A DNA stretch of 64,000 nucleotides. Source: Chryseobacterium lathyri (lineage in GTDB: Bacteria > Bacteroidota > Bacteroidia > Flavobacteriales > Weeksellaceae). Location: NCBI RefSeq assembly GCF_003290185.1, contig NZ_QNFY01000014.1, forward strand, positions 62,001-126,000, in the 5' to 3' direction. Positions 25,271-33,617 of this stretch are shown piece after piece. Each line of letters begins with the position of its first letter. Position 1 is the first letter of the stretch. The notes beneath the pieces were generated by a model. It worked only from the letters and a program-made list of their open reading frames with translations. It was not told the DNA's origin and made no database searches. The translations under genes were made by a program, and so were the position numbers.

Positions 25271-26073
25271 CAAGCGACAAAATAAAAGTGCATTTTACAG
25301 ATAATTACCTTATTAATCCTACAAACCCTGTAACCATCAACCTGATCGGTGCAGGAGGAACAGGTTCAAAAGTATTAACGGCATTAATGGAAATGAATTA
25401 CAGCCTGATTCAATTGGGACATGCAGGATTGTCCGTGCGACTATGGGATGATGATATTATTACCGAAGCTAATTTAGGGAGACAGCGTTTTGCAGAATCG
25501 GAAGCAGGATTATACAAGTCCGTTGCCTTAATCAACCGTGCTAACCGCTGGATGGGAACAAACTGGAAAGCAGAAACACAAAAATTTAAAAAGAGTGAAT
25601 CGGAAAAGTTTTCCGAAAATATTCATGCAAATATTTATATATCCTGTGTCGACAGTGTGAGTGCAAGATTTGAAATAGCGGATATATTAAAAAGTCTGAA
25701 TAATGGCAGATATTATGCTAACCGCCCGTTATATTCCTTAGATTTTGGAAATAGTAAAAATACAGGTCAAACAATATTGACAACCATTGGAACAATTAAA
25801 CAGCCCAATTCTGAGAAATATGAGACAGTGGATCATTTACCTTTTTTCACCGATGAGTTTGGAGATTTGTTAAAACAATCCGAAGAGTCCGACGATACGC
25901 CTAGCTGTTCACTGACAGAAGCATTGGAAAAGCAGGATTTGTTTATCAATTCAGCACTGGCACAAATGGGAAGCTCTCTGTTATGGAGCTTATTCCGTAA
26001 CGGATTGACAGAATACAGGGGATTTTTTCTGAATTTGAAAAATTTTCATTCTCAACCGATAAGACTTGCATAA
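25267..26073 (+). CDS. PRTRC system ThiF/E1-like protein
   Basis: A 268-residue Rossmann-fold protein of the ThiF/MoeB/E1 superfamily. The nucleotide loop is LIGAGGTGSKVL (G28-G33), followed by the acidic strand end LSVRLWDDDIITEANLGRQR, which fits the Asp and Arg that position ATP. A second conserved part is SCVDSVSARFEIADIL. Canonical E1-like enzymes adenylate the C terminus of a beta-grasp partner; no zinc-binding CxxC pair or obvious catalytic Cys is seen, as is common in the PRTRC branch. Last gene of the operon. Confidence 0.88.
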   Translation: MTSDKIKVHFTDNYLINPTNPVTINLIGAGGTGSKVLTALMEMNYSLIQLGHAGLSVRLWDDDIITEANLGRQRFAESEAGLYKSVALINRANRWMGTNWKAETQKFKKSESEKFSENIHANIYISCVDSVSARFEIADILKSLNNGRYYANRPLYSLDFGNSKNTGQTILTTIGTIKQPNSEKYETVDHLPFFTDEFGDLLKQSEESDDTPSCSLTEALEKQDLFINSALAQMGSSLLWSLFRNGLTEYRGFFLNLKNFHSQPIRLA

Positions 26074-26111
26074 TTTCTGCCGCCTGAGAAAATTCGGGCG
26101 GCAAAAATGCA

Positions 26112-26219
26112 TTTTCCTCCCTTTGGTCGGAAACGCATTTTTGCGGAAAGAGGTGCAACCCCATTTCTAAAAACATTGCCTCATTTTAGCTGAGTATGTT
26201 TTTGAAAAAGGGTTGCGAG
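26112..26219 (+). repeat. Structured repeat, copy 1
   Basis: About 108 bp shared with 26846-26949 in the same orientation. It contains the hairpin CGCA-TTTT-TGCG and an outer stem GCAACCC (26155-26161) with GGGTTGC (26210-26216), extended inside by CTAAAAACAT with ATGTTTTTGA. It lies between convergent genes and may act as a terminator. Confidence 0.55.
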
Positions 26220-26260
26220 ATTGATTTATAGCAATTAATTTCAAATTAATAAATTATTTT

Positions 26261-26740
26261 TTAATCGGACCGTTTTTGAGAATGAAGCAAAACATTCCTT
26301 AGCTCCATCGGATTTGCAATGAAATAGGAGTGAGTCATTCCCCCAGTAGTAACAACCAATGTTCCGAAATTTAATGTTTTACCTAAAAAGCTTTGGTGTA
26401 ATTGCATTCCTTCAAGCTTATTTAACGAAAGATCGGAGAGTGTTTTTCCTAATATCCCCGTGGTAAACGAAAGATGATTATCCGTAACATAGATTTTGGT
26501 ATTCTTATTCCGAATTACAGCGATGATCCCTTTGATAAAAAGAAAAATAAGAAACAGGGAAATAATGCCGATAAATCCCAACATAAATTTGTATCCGAGC
26601 AATAGAAAATAGAGAACTCCCACAGAACCGATTACTATAAAGAAAACAGGAATAACATTGGAGATCCAATGGATTCGGGCTTCATAATTCACAGATTCGG
26701 ATGAAGTTTTGAAATCAGTAAGAAAGTTTTTCATGGTCAA
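26261..26740 (-). CDS. PH domain-containing membrane protein
   Basis: A 159-residue protein of the bacterial PH (DUF304, bPH_2) type. Two membrane helices (NVIPVFFIVIGSVGVLYFLL and GFIGIISLFLIFLFIKGIIA) precede a PH-like beta domain with the family strand KIYVTDNHLSFTTGILGKTL and the helix-strand pair LNKLEGMQLHQSFLGKTLNF, ending in GTLVVTTGG. Role at the membrane is unknown. The gene is flanked by two copies of the same structured repeat and is absent from the core transfer functions, so it is likely cargo. Confidence 0.78.
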   Translation of the reverse strand: MTMKNFLTDFKTSSESVNYEARIHWISNVIPVFFIVIGSVGVLYFLLLGYKFMLGFIGIISLFLIFLFIKGIIAVIRNKNTKIYVTDNHLSFTTGILGKTLSDLSLNKLEGMQLHQSFLGKTLNFGTLVVTTGGMTHSYFIANPMELRNVLLHSQKRSD

Positions 26741-26845
26741 GCTTTAATTAAAAAGAAGATTATCCCAATTTAGTGAAAAATAATAAAAAACTAACTAAAA
26801 ATATCCCTAAAATTTAATTAAGGAAAATCACATGACAAAAAAAGC

Positions 26846-26949
26846 ACTTCCTCCTTTTAGTCGGAAACGCATTTTTGCGAAAAGCGGAGCAAACCCATTC
26901 AAAAAACATCATGTTCTTTTCCATCGGTCGTTTTGAAAAAGTTTGCGAG
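26846..26949 (+). repeat. Structured repeat, copy 2
   Basis: Second copy of the element at 26112-26219. The hairpin sequence GGAAACGCATTTTTGCG is unchanged, while the outer stem is GCAAAC (26889-26894) with GTTTGC (26941-26946), a paired change relative to GCAACC/GGTTGC in copy 1. Confidence 0.55.
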
Positions 26950-26959
26950 CCCATTAATT

Positions 26960-27859
26960 TTATTTAAATGAAAGCTGATAATTGAAGTCAATTTCAAGTT
27001 TTGTTTTTTCATCCAAACTATCATATCTTTCTTTTATCAATGGGAATTTAATGATAATATTTTTAATCATGATGCACGTCATAAAGTAGGAATAAAATAG
27101 CATTAAATAAAGCGTTTCTTTCATATGCTCATGATCCATAAGATGTTTTGTCTCCTTTAGCTGAAGGGCTAAGATTCCTTCGGAATGAGCATAAACAGAA
27201 GCTATAAAATAAAAATTTGAAAAAACTCCTTCTTTACTAAATTTAGATTCTGAAAACATGGTATCCCAACTTTTAAACAACTTTCCGGTACCCTTATTTA
27301 ACAAACCTCTTTGTTCCTTTTCGGTTAGATTTTTGAAATATTTGTTATCCTTGATACTTTTCTTAAATTCATTAATGGACTTTTGTTCATTTTCGATTTT
27401 TTCTTTATCAAGCGGTTCTGAAGTGGAAAAAACGGTTGACCGTTGCATCATGGACGACATAATCCACGACTCAAATCTTAATTTTTGTTCTTCATCTGAT
27501 TCCGGATTAATATATAAATGCTGGTACATTAATAAAGACTCATATTGAGATCGGACAATTGTTATAATAGATGAAATATCCAGAAATTTTATGTGAGGAG
27601 CTTTATTCTCGTAAAAGCTTGAATGAATAGAATGCCCTTTGGCTAAATCAAGGAGACTTAAATTCTGCAAGTGAAATTTGATAACCAGTTGTTCAGAATA
27701 AATATCTTTTTCATCAAGCTTTATGTTTTGCTCTGCTAAAATTTCGTGCAGGTATATTAAAATATCGGACATTTTAAATAACCTTTTTTTTATATCATCA
27801 ATGTTTTTGCTTTCATACAGCTGGTAAAATTCTAAAATTGCGGATAGATCTTCGTTCAT
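26960..27859 (-). CDS. Hypothetical helical protein, DUF5677-like
   Basis: A 299-residue, largely helical protein. The central part (DISSIITIVRSQYESLLMYQ), the middle LTEKEQRGLLNKGTGKLFKS and the later YFIASVYAHSEGILALQLKE resemble DUF5677-type proteins, in which a conserved His-containing helix is shared, but I cannot confirm the family. Two hydrophobic helices near 260-285 (TLYLMLFYSYFMTCIMIKN) could be membrane-associated. It stands alone on the minus strand between repeat copy 2 and dnaE and is probably accessory cargo. Confidence 0.6.
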   Translation of the reverse strand: MNEDLSAILEFYQLYESKNIDDIKKRLFKMSDILIYLHEILAEQNIKLDEKDIYSEQLVIKFHLQNLSLLDLAKGHSIHSSFYENKAPHIKFLDISSIITIVRSQYESLLMYQHLYINPESDEEQKLRFESWIMSSMMQRSTVFSTSEPLDKEKIENEQKSINEFKKSIKDNKYFKNLTEKEQRGLLNKGTGKLFKSWDTMFSESKFSKEGVFSNFYFIASVYAHSEGILALQLKETKHLMDHEHMKETLYLMLFYSYFMTCIMIKNIIIKFPLIKERYDSLDEKTKLEIDFNYQLSFK

Positions 27860-27901
27860 TAGTTTAAATATAATAAAGTTGAGCGTAAAGATAATATGAA
27901 A

Positions 27902-30900
27902 CTATTTACTATTACTGTTCATTTTCATTCTGGGAAGCCCTATCTCATGCTGCTGGGGATAAGGTTTCCGCCAGGTCATACTTATATCTTCACGAATGTT
28001 GTTGTAGGCTTCAAATGCCTTCTCTTTATCTAAAGAGTATCTTGGATCAGGAATAAAAGGCATTTTTGACATTTTGTTGATAGTAATAGTCGGAAAGTGG
28101 AAATCAACTTCAACAGTACCCAACAACAGATAGCAACCCCCGCCCTGAAACGGATATTGGGCAAGGGAGTCAGCAAAATGGGCCGTGTCGAAATATTCGC
28201 CCTCTGCGTCAATCCATGTCCCAAAATACATTGCCCCCCGTTTTGTTGGAACATGTTTTCGTGCAATCAGGTAGGCCAACATCTTTACCTGTTTTTTGTG
28301 ATACTTTGTAAGGTCTTTCGCCATAACATGACCTCTGTATTTTGTTTGCAGGAGATCAAAAGGGCTTACGGAAACCGGAAAGCCCAAAATCTCAATTTCA
28401 TCAAATGCATCTTCCATAGGATGCCTGCTCACTTCAGGAAGTGTATATTTTTTCTGTGGCTCTTCTAATAATGTCAAATATTGGACTTTAGGCTTATTTC
28501 CTGCTAAAAGAAACCTTGCTTCAATCAATAGTTCATGTTTCTGCTTTCCTGTAAACCGGAAAGCCCCGATAAATATTAATGTTTGGAGTGTTTCAAGGCC
28601 AATGGGGATTCTTTTTACAAAGTTCTCCAATGACTGATATTCACCATTATTTTTTCTCTCTTCAGGAATTAAAGCTGCTATTTTGCTTTCAAGCTTTTCG
28701 ATATGCATCAACCCCAGATACACATCTTTCCCATATAATGTTGTCCTAAGTTCACTGCTGTTAACACAGGGATTTAGGATATTGGCTCCTGACATTCTGG
28801 CCTCATGAATATACACCTCTGTACGGTAAAATCCTCCACCGTTGTTAATCGCTGAAACCATAAATTCAATAGGGTAATATACTTTCAAATACAAGCTTTG
28901 ATAGCTCTCTACCGCATAAGAAGCAGAATGTGCCTTACAGAAAGAATATCCTGCGAACGATTCAATCTGGCGATAGACTTCTTTGGATAACTGTTCAGGA
29001 TGCCCTAATTTTCTGCATGATTCAAAAAAATGGTCTTTTACCTTTTGCAAGGCAGACAAAGATCTTCCTTTTCCACTCATTGCTCTTCGTAATATATCTC
29101 CGTCCGCAGCACTCAGTCCCCCATAATGAAGGGCAATCCTGATGACGTCCTCCTGATACACCATGATGCCATATGTCTCACCGAGTTGCTCTTTAAAGAC
29201 ATCGTGGAAGTATTCAAACTGGTCGGGGTTATTATGCCGGAAAATGTATTCCTTCATCATCCCGCTTTGGGCAACCCCGGGTCTGATAATGGAGGAAGCT
29301 GCTACCAGTGTTTTATAATTATCACATTTTAATCTTCGGAGAAGTCCACGCATGGCGGGAGATTCAATATAAAAGCACCCAATAGTTCGGCCCTGGCTCA
29401 GAAATTCATTGCATTTATTTTCGTCTTTGGATATCTTCGTATTCCTGATATCAACAGTAATTCCTCTTTTCTCTTCAATCAGCTTTACTGCATCATTAAT
29501 GGTTCCGAGCCCTCTTTGGGAAAGAATGTCAAATTTCTCAAAACCTATTTCTTCGGCAATATGCATATCGAACTGAACAATAGAAAATCCTTTAGGGGGT
29601 AGCTCTAATGCCGTAAAGTTGGTAATCGGTTCTTCGGAAATTAAAATACCGCAGGAATGCATGCTTCTTTCGTTCGGAAACTTTTCTAAAAGCTTACCAT
29701 ATTTATGTACCAGCCTCGATACGGAATTATCATCGTGCTGCTCAACAGGCTGGGTTGCTAACGTATCAAGCTCTTCTTTAGGTAATCCAAATGCTTTTCC
29801 TACCTCCCGGAAAATAGACTTGTATTTAAATTCAACATTGGTTCCGCAAAATGCGACATGGTCTTTACCATATTTATTAAAAATATATTGTAGAATAGTA
29901 TCACGTTCCTGCCAGCTCCAGTCAATATCAAAGTCCGGCGGGGTTTTACGGTTAAGATTCAGAAACCTTTCAAAATACAGGTCAAGCTCTAATGGACAAA
30001 TATCAGTGATGCCCAGGCAGTAGGCAATGATGCTGTTGGCTCCACTTCCTCTCCCCACGTGCATAAACCCCATTGTATTGCTATACTGTATAATATCCCA
30101 GGTGATGAGAAAATAGGCACTGAAATTGAGCAGGTCAATTACTGTAAGCTCTTTTTCCACCCTTGCTCCGGCCTTTCCGTCATCGTGAGGATAGCGCTCT
30201 TTCAATCCTTTATAAGCCAATTCTTTCAGCAATTGGAAATCACTTTCCTTACTGCCGGTAAAGTGCTTTTTGTTCTTGGGTGTAGAGTAATCAAACTCAA
30301 AATGGCATTGATCCAGCATCCATGCTGTATTCCGGATAATTTGAGGATATTGTTGGTAAATATTCAATAAGTCGGTGACAGGAATAAGCCTTTCATTTTC
30401 CTTGCAGTAGTCATTTTCCTCAAGTTTTGTAATGAGGGTGTTACGGTCAATAGCCCTTAAAATCCGGTGCAGATTGTATTCTTTTTTTGTCTTATAGGTG
30501 ACAGGCTGTAATATAACCATTCTGGAAAGGTATCTTTTCAGTTTTGGGTTGATCAGAAGATTAAGTTCTTCCGGCCTAACACCTATGTACTCATTACTCT
30601 TAAGCTTAACAGGAAAATTATTTAATGGATAAATGGTAAATACATCGGAAAAAAAGGGATGGTACCTTGGTAGTTCTTTTCCTTCACAATTATGCCCGGT
30701 CAAAAGTTTATTGATTTCACCAAGACCGTGTTTACTTTTTGCCAGGCAGATATAATATAAGCTGTTATCATTCCGGATTTCCATTCCGACCACAGGTTTA
30801 ATGCCGTGCTTCCTGCACAACCTGTGAAAGTCATAAACACCCGTGATTGTATTAATATCCGTCAATGCTGCAAGCTGAATATTTAGCTCAACACACTGTT

Positions 30901-30967
30901 GAACCAGTTCTTTTACAGAAATGGTTCCGTACCGTAAGCTGTGAAAGGAATGACAATTTAAATACAT
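27902..30967 (-). CDS. dnaE: DnaE-type DNA polymerase III alpha subunit (element-borne)
   Basis: A 1021-residue C-family polymerase. The N-terminal PHP domain (NCHSFHSLRYGTISVKELVQ, LTDINTITG) is followed by the catalytic core: palm motif VGRGSGANSIIAYCLGI, then PPDFDIDWSW with D345, D347 and D349. The remainder carries finger and HhH-like regions (AFAGYSFCKAHSASYAVESY) and a short OB-like end. At about 1020 residues it resembles the error-prone DnaE2/ImuC branch more than the replicative DnaE, and it sits next to a Y-family polymerase and a LexA-like repressor, as in imu-type mutasomes. No ImuB is present; DinB takes its place. Confidence 0.88.
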   Translation of the reverse strand: MYLNCHSFHSLRYGTISVKELVQQCVELNIQLAALTDINTITGVYDFHRLCRKHGIKPVVGMEIRNDNSLYYICLAKSKHGLGEINKLLTGHNCEGKELPRYHPFFSDVFTIYPLNNFPVKLKSNEYIGVRPEELNLLINPKLKRYLSRMVILQPVTYKTKKEYNLHRILRAIDRNTLITKLEENDYCKENERLIPVTDLLNIYQQYPQIIRNTAWMLDQCHFEFDYSTPKNKKHFTGSKESDFQLLKELAYKGLKERYPHDDGKAGARVEKELTVIDLLNFSAYFLITWDIIQYSNTMGFMHVGRGSGANSIIAYCLGITDICPLELDLYFERFLNLNRKTPPDFDIDWSWQERDTILQYIFNKYGKDHVAFCGTNVEFKYKSIFREVGKAFGLPKEELDTLATQPVEQHDDNSVSRLVHKYGKLLEKFPNERSMHSCGILISEEPITNFTALELPPKGFSIVQFDMHIAEEIGFEKFDILSQRGLGTINDAVKLIEEKRGITVDIRNTKISKDENKCNEFLSQGRTIGCFYIESPAMRGLLRRLKCDNYKTLVAASSIIRPGVAQSGMMKEYIFRHNNPDQFEYFHDVFKEQLGETYGIMVYQEDVIRIALHYGGLSAADGDILRRAMSGKGRSLSALQKVKDHFFESCRKLGHPEQLSKEVYRQIESFAGYSFCKAHSASYAVESYQSLYLKVYYPIEFMVSAINNGGGFYRTEVYIHEARMSGANILNPCVNSSELRTTLYGKDVYLGLMHIEKLESKIAALIPEERKNNGEYQSLENFVKRIPIGLETLQTLIFIGAFRFTGKQKHELLIEARFLLAGNKPKVQYLTLLEEPQKKYTLPEVSRHPMEDAFDEIEILGFPVSVSPFDLLQTKYRGHVMAKDLTKYHKKQVKMLAYLIARKHVPTKRGAMYFGTWIDAEGEYFDTAHFADSLAQYPFQGGGCYLLLGTVEVDFHFPTITINKMSKMPFIPDPRYSLDKEKAFEAYNNIREDISMTWRKPYPQQHEIGLPRMKMNSNSK

Positions 30968-30977
30968 AATGAAAATA

Positions 30978-32123
30978 TTATGGTGTTAAAAATCCTGAAG
31001 CCCTCGCAACACTCATATTGCCAAACCTCAATTTAATCTTATCCATTGCCTGGTAAAGGTTCATAAGCTCTTCGGTGTCTTCAAACAGGTTCATTTGATG
31101 GCAGCCGTGGACTAATCCTGTAAACTTTACGCCCACCAGCCTTATTCTCATTCTTCTTGAATAGACCTTATTAAAGAGGTCAAGGACATATCTGAGTAGG
31201 GTATGGTCGGATGATGTATAAGGAACCCTGCACTGTTTGGTTTCAGTATCAAAATTGGAATACCTGATTTTTACGACAACAACGGAAGTCAGCCATTTCT
31301 CTTTTCTAAGCTGGAAGCATAATTGTTCAACCATGCCTGATAAAATGCTTTTAATTCCTGTAATGTCAATCGTATCCTGTGAAAAGGTGTTTTCTGTTGA
31401 TATGGATTTTCTTTCGGAATATGGGACAACAGGAGCTTCGTCAATTCCATTGGCTTTTTTCCAAAGCTCCATACCGTTCTTTCCGATCAGCTGTTGCAAT
31501 ACTTCTACCGGCATTTCGGAAAGTGTCCGAATAGTCCGTACCCCAATTCTGGAAAGCAGCTGGAAGGTCACATTCCCGACCATAGGAATTTTTTTAACGG
31601 AAAGAGGATTTAAGAAAGGTTTTATTTGCTGTTTTGGAATTTCCAACCTTCCGATGGGCTTAGACTCACCAGTTCCTATCTTGGAAACGGTCTTATTTGT
31701 TGACAATGCAAAGCTGATGGGGAGTCCCGTGTTTTTGGTAACAGATTCAGCAATTTCAGTAGTCCATTTATAACATCCGAAAAACTGATCCATTCCGGAT
31801 AAGTCCATATAAAATTCGTCGATGCTGGCTTTCTCCATTAAGGGGGCTTTTTCCTGAATAATCTCTGTTACAGTATGGGACATTTGTGAATAATATTCCA
31901 TGTCTCCCTTTATAACCTTCGCATCGGGGCAAAGTTTCAATGCCATCTTTATAGGCATGGCACTCCTTACTCCAAAATATCTCGTTTCATACGAGCAGGA
32001 AGCAACCACGCCCCTGTCCCCACCACCTATAATGAGGGGAGCTCCTACCAAGCTGGAATTCTTTAGTCTCTCACAAGAGACGAAAAATGTATCCAGGTCC
32101 ATATGAACGATTGCTTTTTCCAT
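30978..32123 (-). CDS. dinB: Y-family DNA polymerase IV
   Basis: A 381-residue translesion polymerase with the full catalytic set: HMDLDTFFVSCE (D9, D11), YETRYFGVRSAMP in the fingers, and ASIDEFYMDLSG (D102, E103) in the palm, followed by the HhH-like IPMVGNVTFQLLSRIGVRTI and a little-finger domain ending in KLRFGNMSVARASGF. The end lacks an obvious clamp-binding peptide such as QLxLF, but QMNLFEDTE near residue 340 fits one. Transcribed leftward into dnaE with a 10-bp gap, and divergent from the LexA-like gene across a shared operator. Confidence 0.92.
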   Translation of the reverse strand: MEKAIVHMDLDTFFVSCERLKNSSLVGAPLIIGGGDRGVVASCSYETRYFGVRSAMPIKMALKLCPDAKVIKGDMEYYSQMSHTVTEIIQEKAPLMEKASIDEFYMDLSGMDQFFGCYKWTTEIAESVTKNTGLPISFALSTNKTVSKIGTGESKPIGRLEIPKQQIKPFLNPLSVKKIPMVGNVTFQLLSRIGVRTIRTLSEMPVEVLQQLIGKNGMELWKKANGIDEAPVVPYSERKSISTENTFSQDTIDITGIKSILSGMVEQLCFQLRKEKWLTSVVVVKIRYSNFDTETKQCRVPYTSSDHTLLRYVLDLFNKVYSRRMRIRLVGVKFTGLVHGCHQMNLFEDTEELMNLYQAMDKIKLRFGNMSVARASGFLTP

Positions 32124-32127
32124 GTGA

Positions 32128-32185
32128 CAAAATTATTATGATTTGTAGCAATTTTTTGTAAATTTGTTGCTATAAATTATAGCAA
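32128..32185. promoter_or_regulatory. Operator and promoter between dinB and the LexA-like gene
   Basis: TTGCTATAAATTATAGCAA (32167-32185) is a perfect palindrome (9+1+9) ending at the first base of the repressor start codon. A further half-site TTGTAGCAA lies at 32143-32151. On the minus strand TAATTTTG (32128-32135) is a -7 box for dinB. Repressor binding here would control both directions. Confidence 0.65.
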
Positions 32186-32955
32186 TGTCAATTTTTTCAG
32201 ATAACATGCGGTATTTGAGAGGTCAGCTTAAGTACTCTCAGCAAAAAGTAGCTGACAGTTTATCCATAACCCGTGGACGGTATGGAAAATATGAAGATGG
32301 AGCTACTGAACCGCCCATAGATATCTTGGTAAAAATATCAAGGTATTATAAGATTAGCATTGATCTGCTAGTTTCGGTTGATATCAGAAAATACCCTCTT
32401 GATGATATGATAAAGCTACCGGATAACAGGATTGTCCTGCCTGTTAAAGTGGATCAGGCAGGAGAGAATAAGATAGAAATTGTTCCACATAAAGCATCAA
32501 TGGGATATTTGAATGGGTACAGCGACTCTGAATATATTGATAGCCTTCAATATATGTCCTTACCCTTTTTACGGAATGGAATATACCGGGCTTTTCCAGT
32601 TGGAGGGGACTCAATGCCCCCCTATAACGATAAGACTCATATCGTAGGAAAGTATATTGAAAGTAAGGATGATCTTAAAAAAGGGAAAACTTATCTTTTT
32701 ATTACCAAAGAAGGGATGGTTTATAAACGATATGTTGAGCAGAATGAATTTGGAACATTTGTGAAATCCGACAATAGCTTTTATAGCCCTTATGAAATCG
32801 AGTGGTCGGAAGTCCTGGAAATATGGGAATATGAATGCAGCATCAATCGGGATGAATTGGGACTATGGAATTATGGACAACCGGATGTACAGGCCATGTT
32901 TCTGTCTTTAAAAAGCGATATACAAAATTTAAAACAACAACTTAACAATAAATGA
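32185..32955 (+). CDS. LexA/CI-like repressor (XRE helix-turn-helix with S24 peptidase)
   Basis: A 256-residue repressor. Residues 1-66 are an XRE helix-turn-helix (LRGQLKYSQQKVADSLSITR). The C-terminal half is an S24/LexA-type self-cleaving domain with Ser143 in GGDSMPP and Lys181 in MVYKRYV. The likely cleavage region is VPHKASMGYLNGY, where the usual Ala-Gly bond appears as Ser-Met-Gly, so the exact cut site is unclear. DNA damage would trigger self-cleavage and derepress dinB and dnaE. ATG 32185 lies at the operator edge; the end overlaps the nuclease gene by 4 bp. Confidence 0.85.
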   Translation: MSIFSDNMRYLRGQLKYSQQKVADSLSITRGRYGKYEDGATEPPIDILVKISRYYKISIDLLVSVDIRKYPLDDMIKLPDNRIVLPVKVDQAGENKIEIVPHKASMGYLNGYSDSEYIDSLQYMSLPFLRNGIYRAFPVGGDSMPPYNDKTHIVGKYIESKDDLKKGKTYLFITKEGMVYKRYVEQNEFGTFVKSDNSFYSPYEIEWSEVLEIWEYECSINRDELGLWNYGQPDVQAMFLSLKSDIQNLKQQLNNK

Positions 32956-33428
32956 TGAAACAATTTATTTTTTTAATTCTGCTATTACCGACTATGGTAT
33001 TTTCTCAAACTATTGCAAAAGTCATCGGAATAACCGACGGAGACACCATTACCGTACTTTTGGAAGGAAATATCCAAAAAAAGCTCCGGCTGGCAGAAGT
33101 GGATTGCCCCGAAAGTGGGCAGCCATTTGGGAAAAATGCAAAGCAATTCACATCTGACCAGGTTTTCGGAAAGCAGATCTCATTTGTCGAAACCGATACC
33201 GATCGTTATGGAAGAACCATAGCTAAGGTTTATTATGATAAGGAAAAGTACCTTTCAGCAGAAATTATCAAAGCAGGGCTTGGGTGGTGGTATCATTATT
33301 TTTCTAAAGATAGATCATTAGGTGATTTACAGGAAGAGGCAAAGTTGGAAAAATTAGGTTTGTGGCAAGATAAATATACCGTTTCACCTTGGGAATATAG
33401 GAAAATGCAGAGAGAAAAGGTTAACTAA
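32952..33428 (+). CDS. Secreted thermonuclease (SNase) family nuclease
   Basis: A 158-residue exported nuclease. The signal peptide (MMKQFIFLILLLPTMVFSQ) precedes the SNase fold with GITDGDTITVLL (calcium-binding Asp), LRLAEVDCPE (Arg and catalytic Glu), GKNAKQFTSDQV and DRYGRTIAKVYY (second Arg). It cuts DNA or RNA outside the cytoplasm. The ATGA overlap with the repressor gene places it under the same promoter, so it may be made under the repressor's control. It could serve nutrient scavenging or remodel DNA during transfer. Confidence 0.88.
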   Translation: MMKQFIFLILLLPTMVFSQTIAKVIGITDGDTITVLLEGNIQKKLRLAEVDCPESGQPFGKNAKQFTSDQVFGKQISFVETDTDRYGRTIAKVYYDKEKYLSAEIIKAGLGWWYHYFSKDRSLGDLQEEAKLEKLGLWQDKYTVSPWEYRKMQREKVN

Positions 33429-33585
33429 TGATATTCTAAATGTCCACATCGGGGTTAGAGAATATAATACTAAAATTTAACTAAACAGATAAGGTGACAA
33501 TTCAGTCTGTATGCTTAAAAGCTAAAGTAAGCATTACAAAAGTAATTGCGGAGTGTTTTACTATAATTTATTTAAGAGGCTTTGC

Positions 33586-33593
33586 TATCTTTG
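33586..33593 (+). promoter_or_regulatory. Promoter -7 box of the YhcG-like gene
   Basis: TATCTTTG fits TAnnTTTG exactly and lies 24 bp before the ATG at 33618; no clear -33 TTTG is present at the usual distance. The gap 33429-33585 otherwise holds only a small TGCTTA/TAAGCA hairpin. Confidence 0.45.
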
Positions 33594-33617
33594 TAGGTAT
33601 AAGAAATATGCTTTTAT

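Noticed and set aside
26112..26949. Repeat pair as insertion-sequence ends
   Set aside because: The copies are direct, not inverted, and no transposase lies between them.
28097..28468. Plus-strand frame inside the dnaE gene
   Set aside because: Lies wholly opposite a well-supported polymerase gene and has no coding features of its own.
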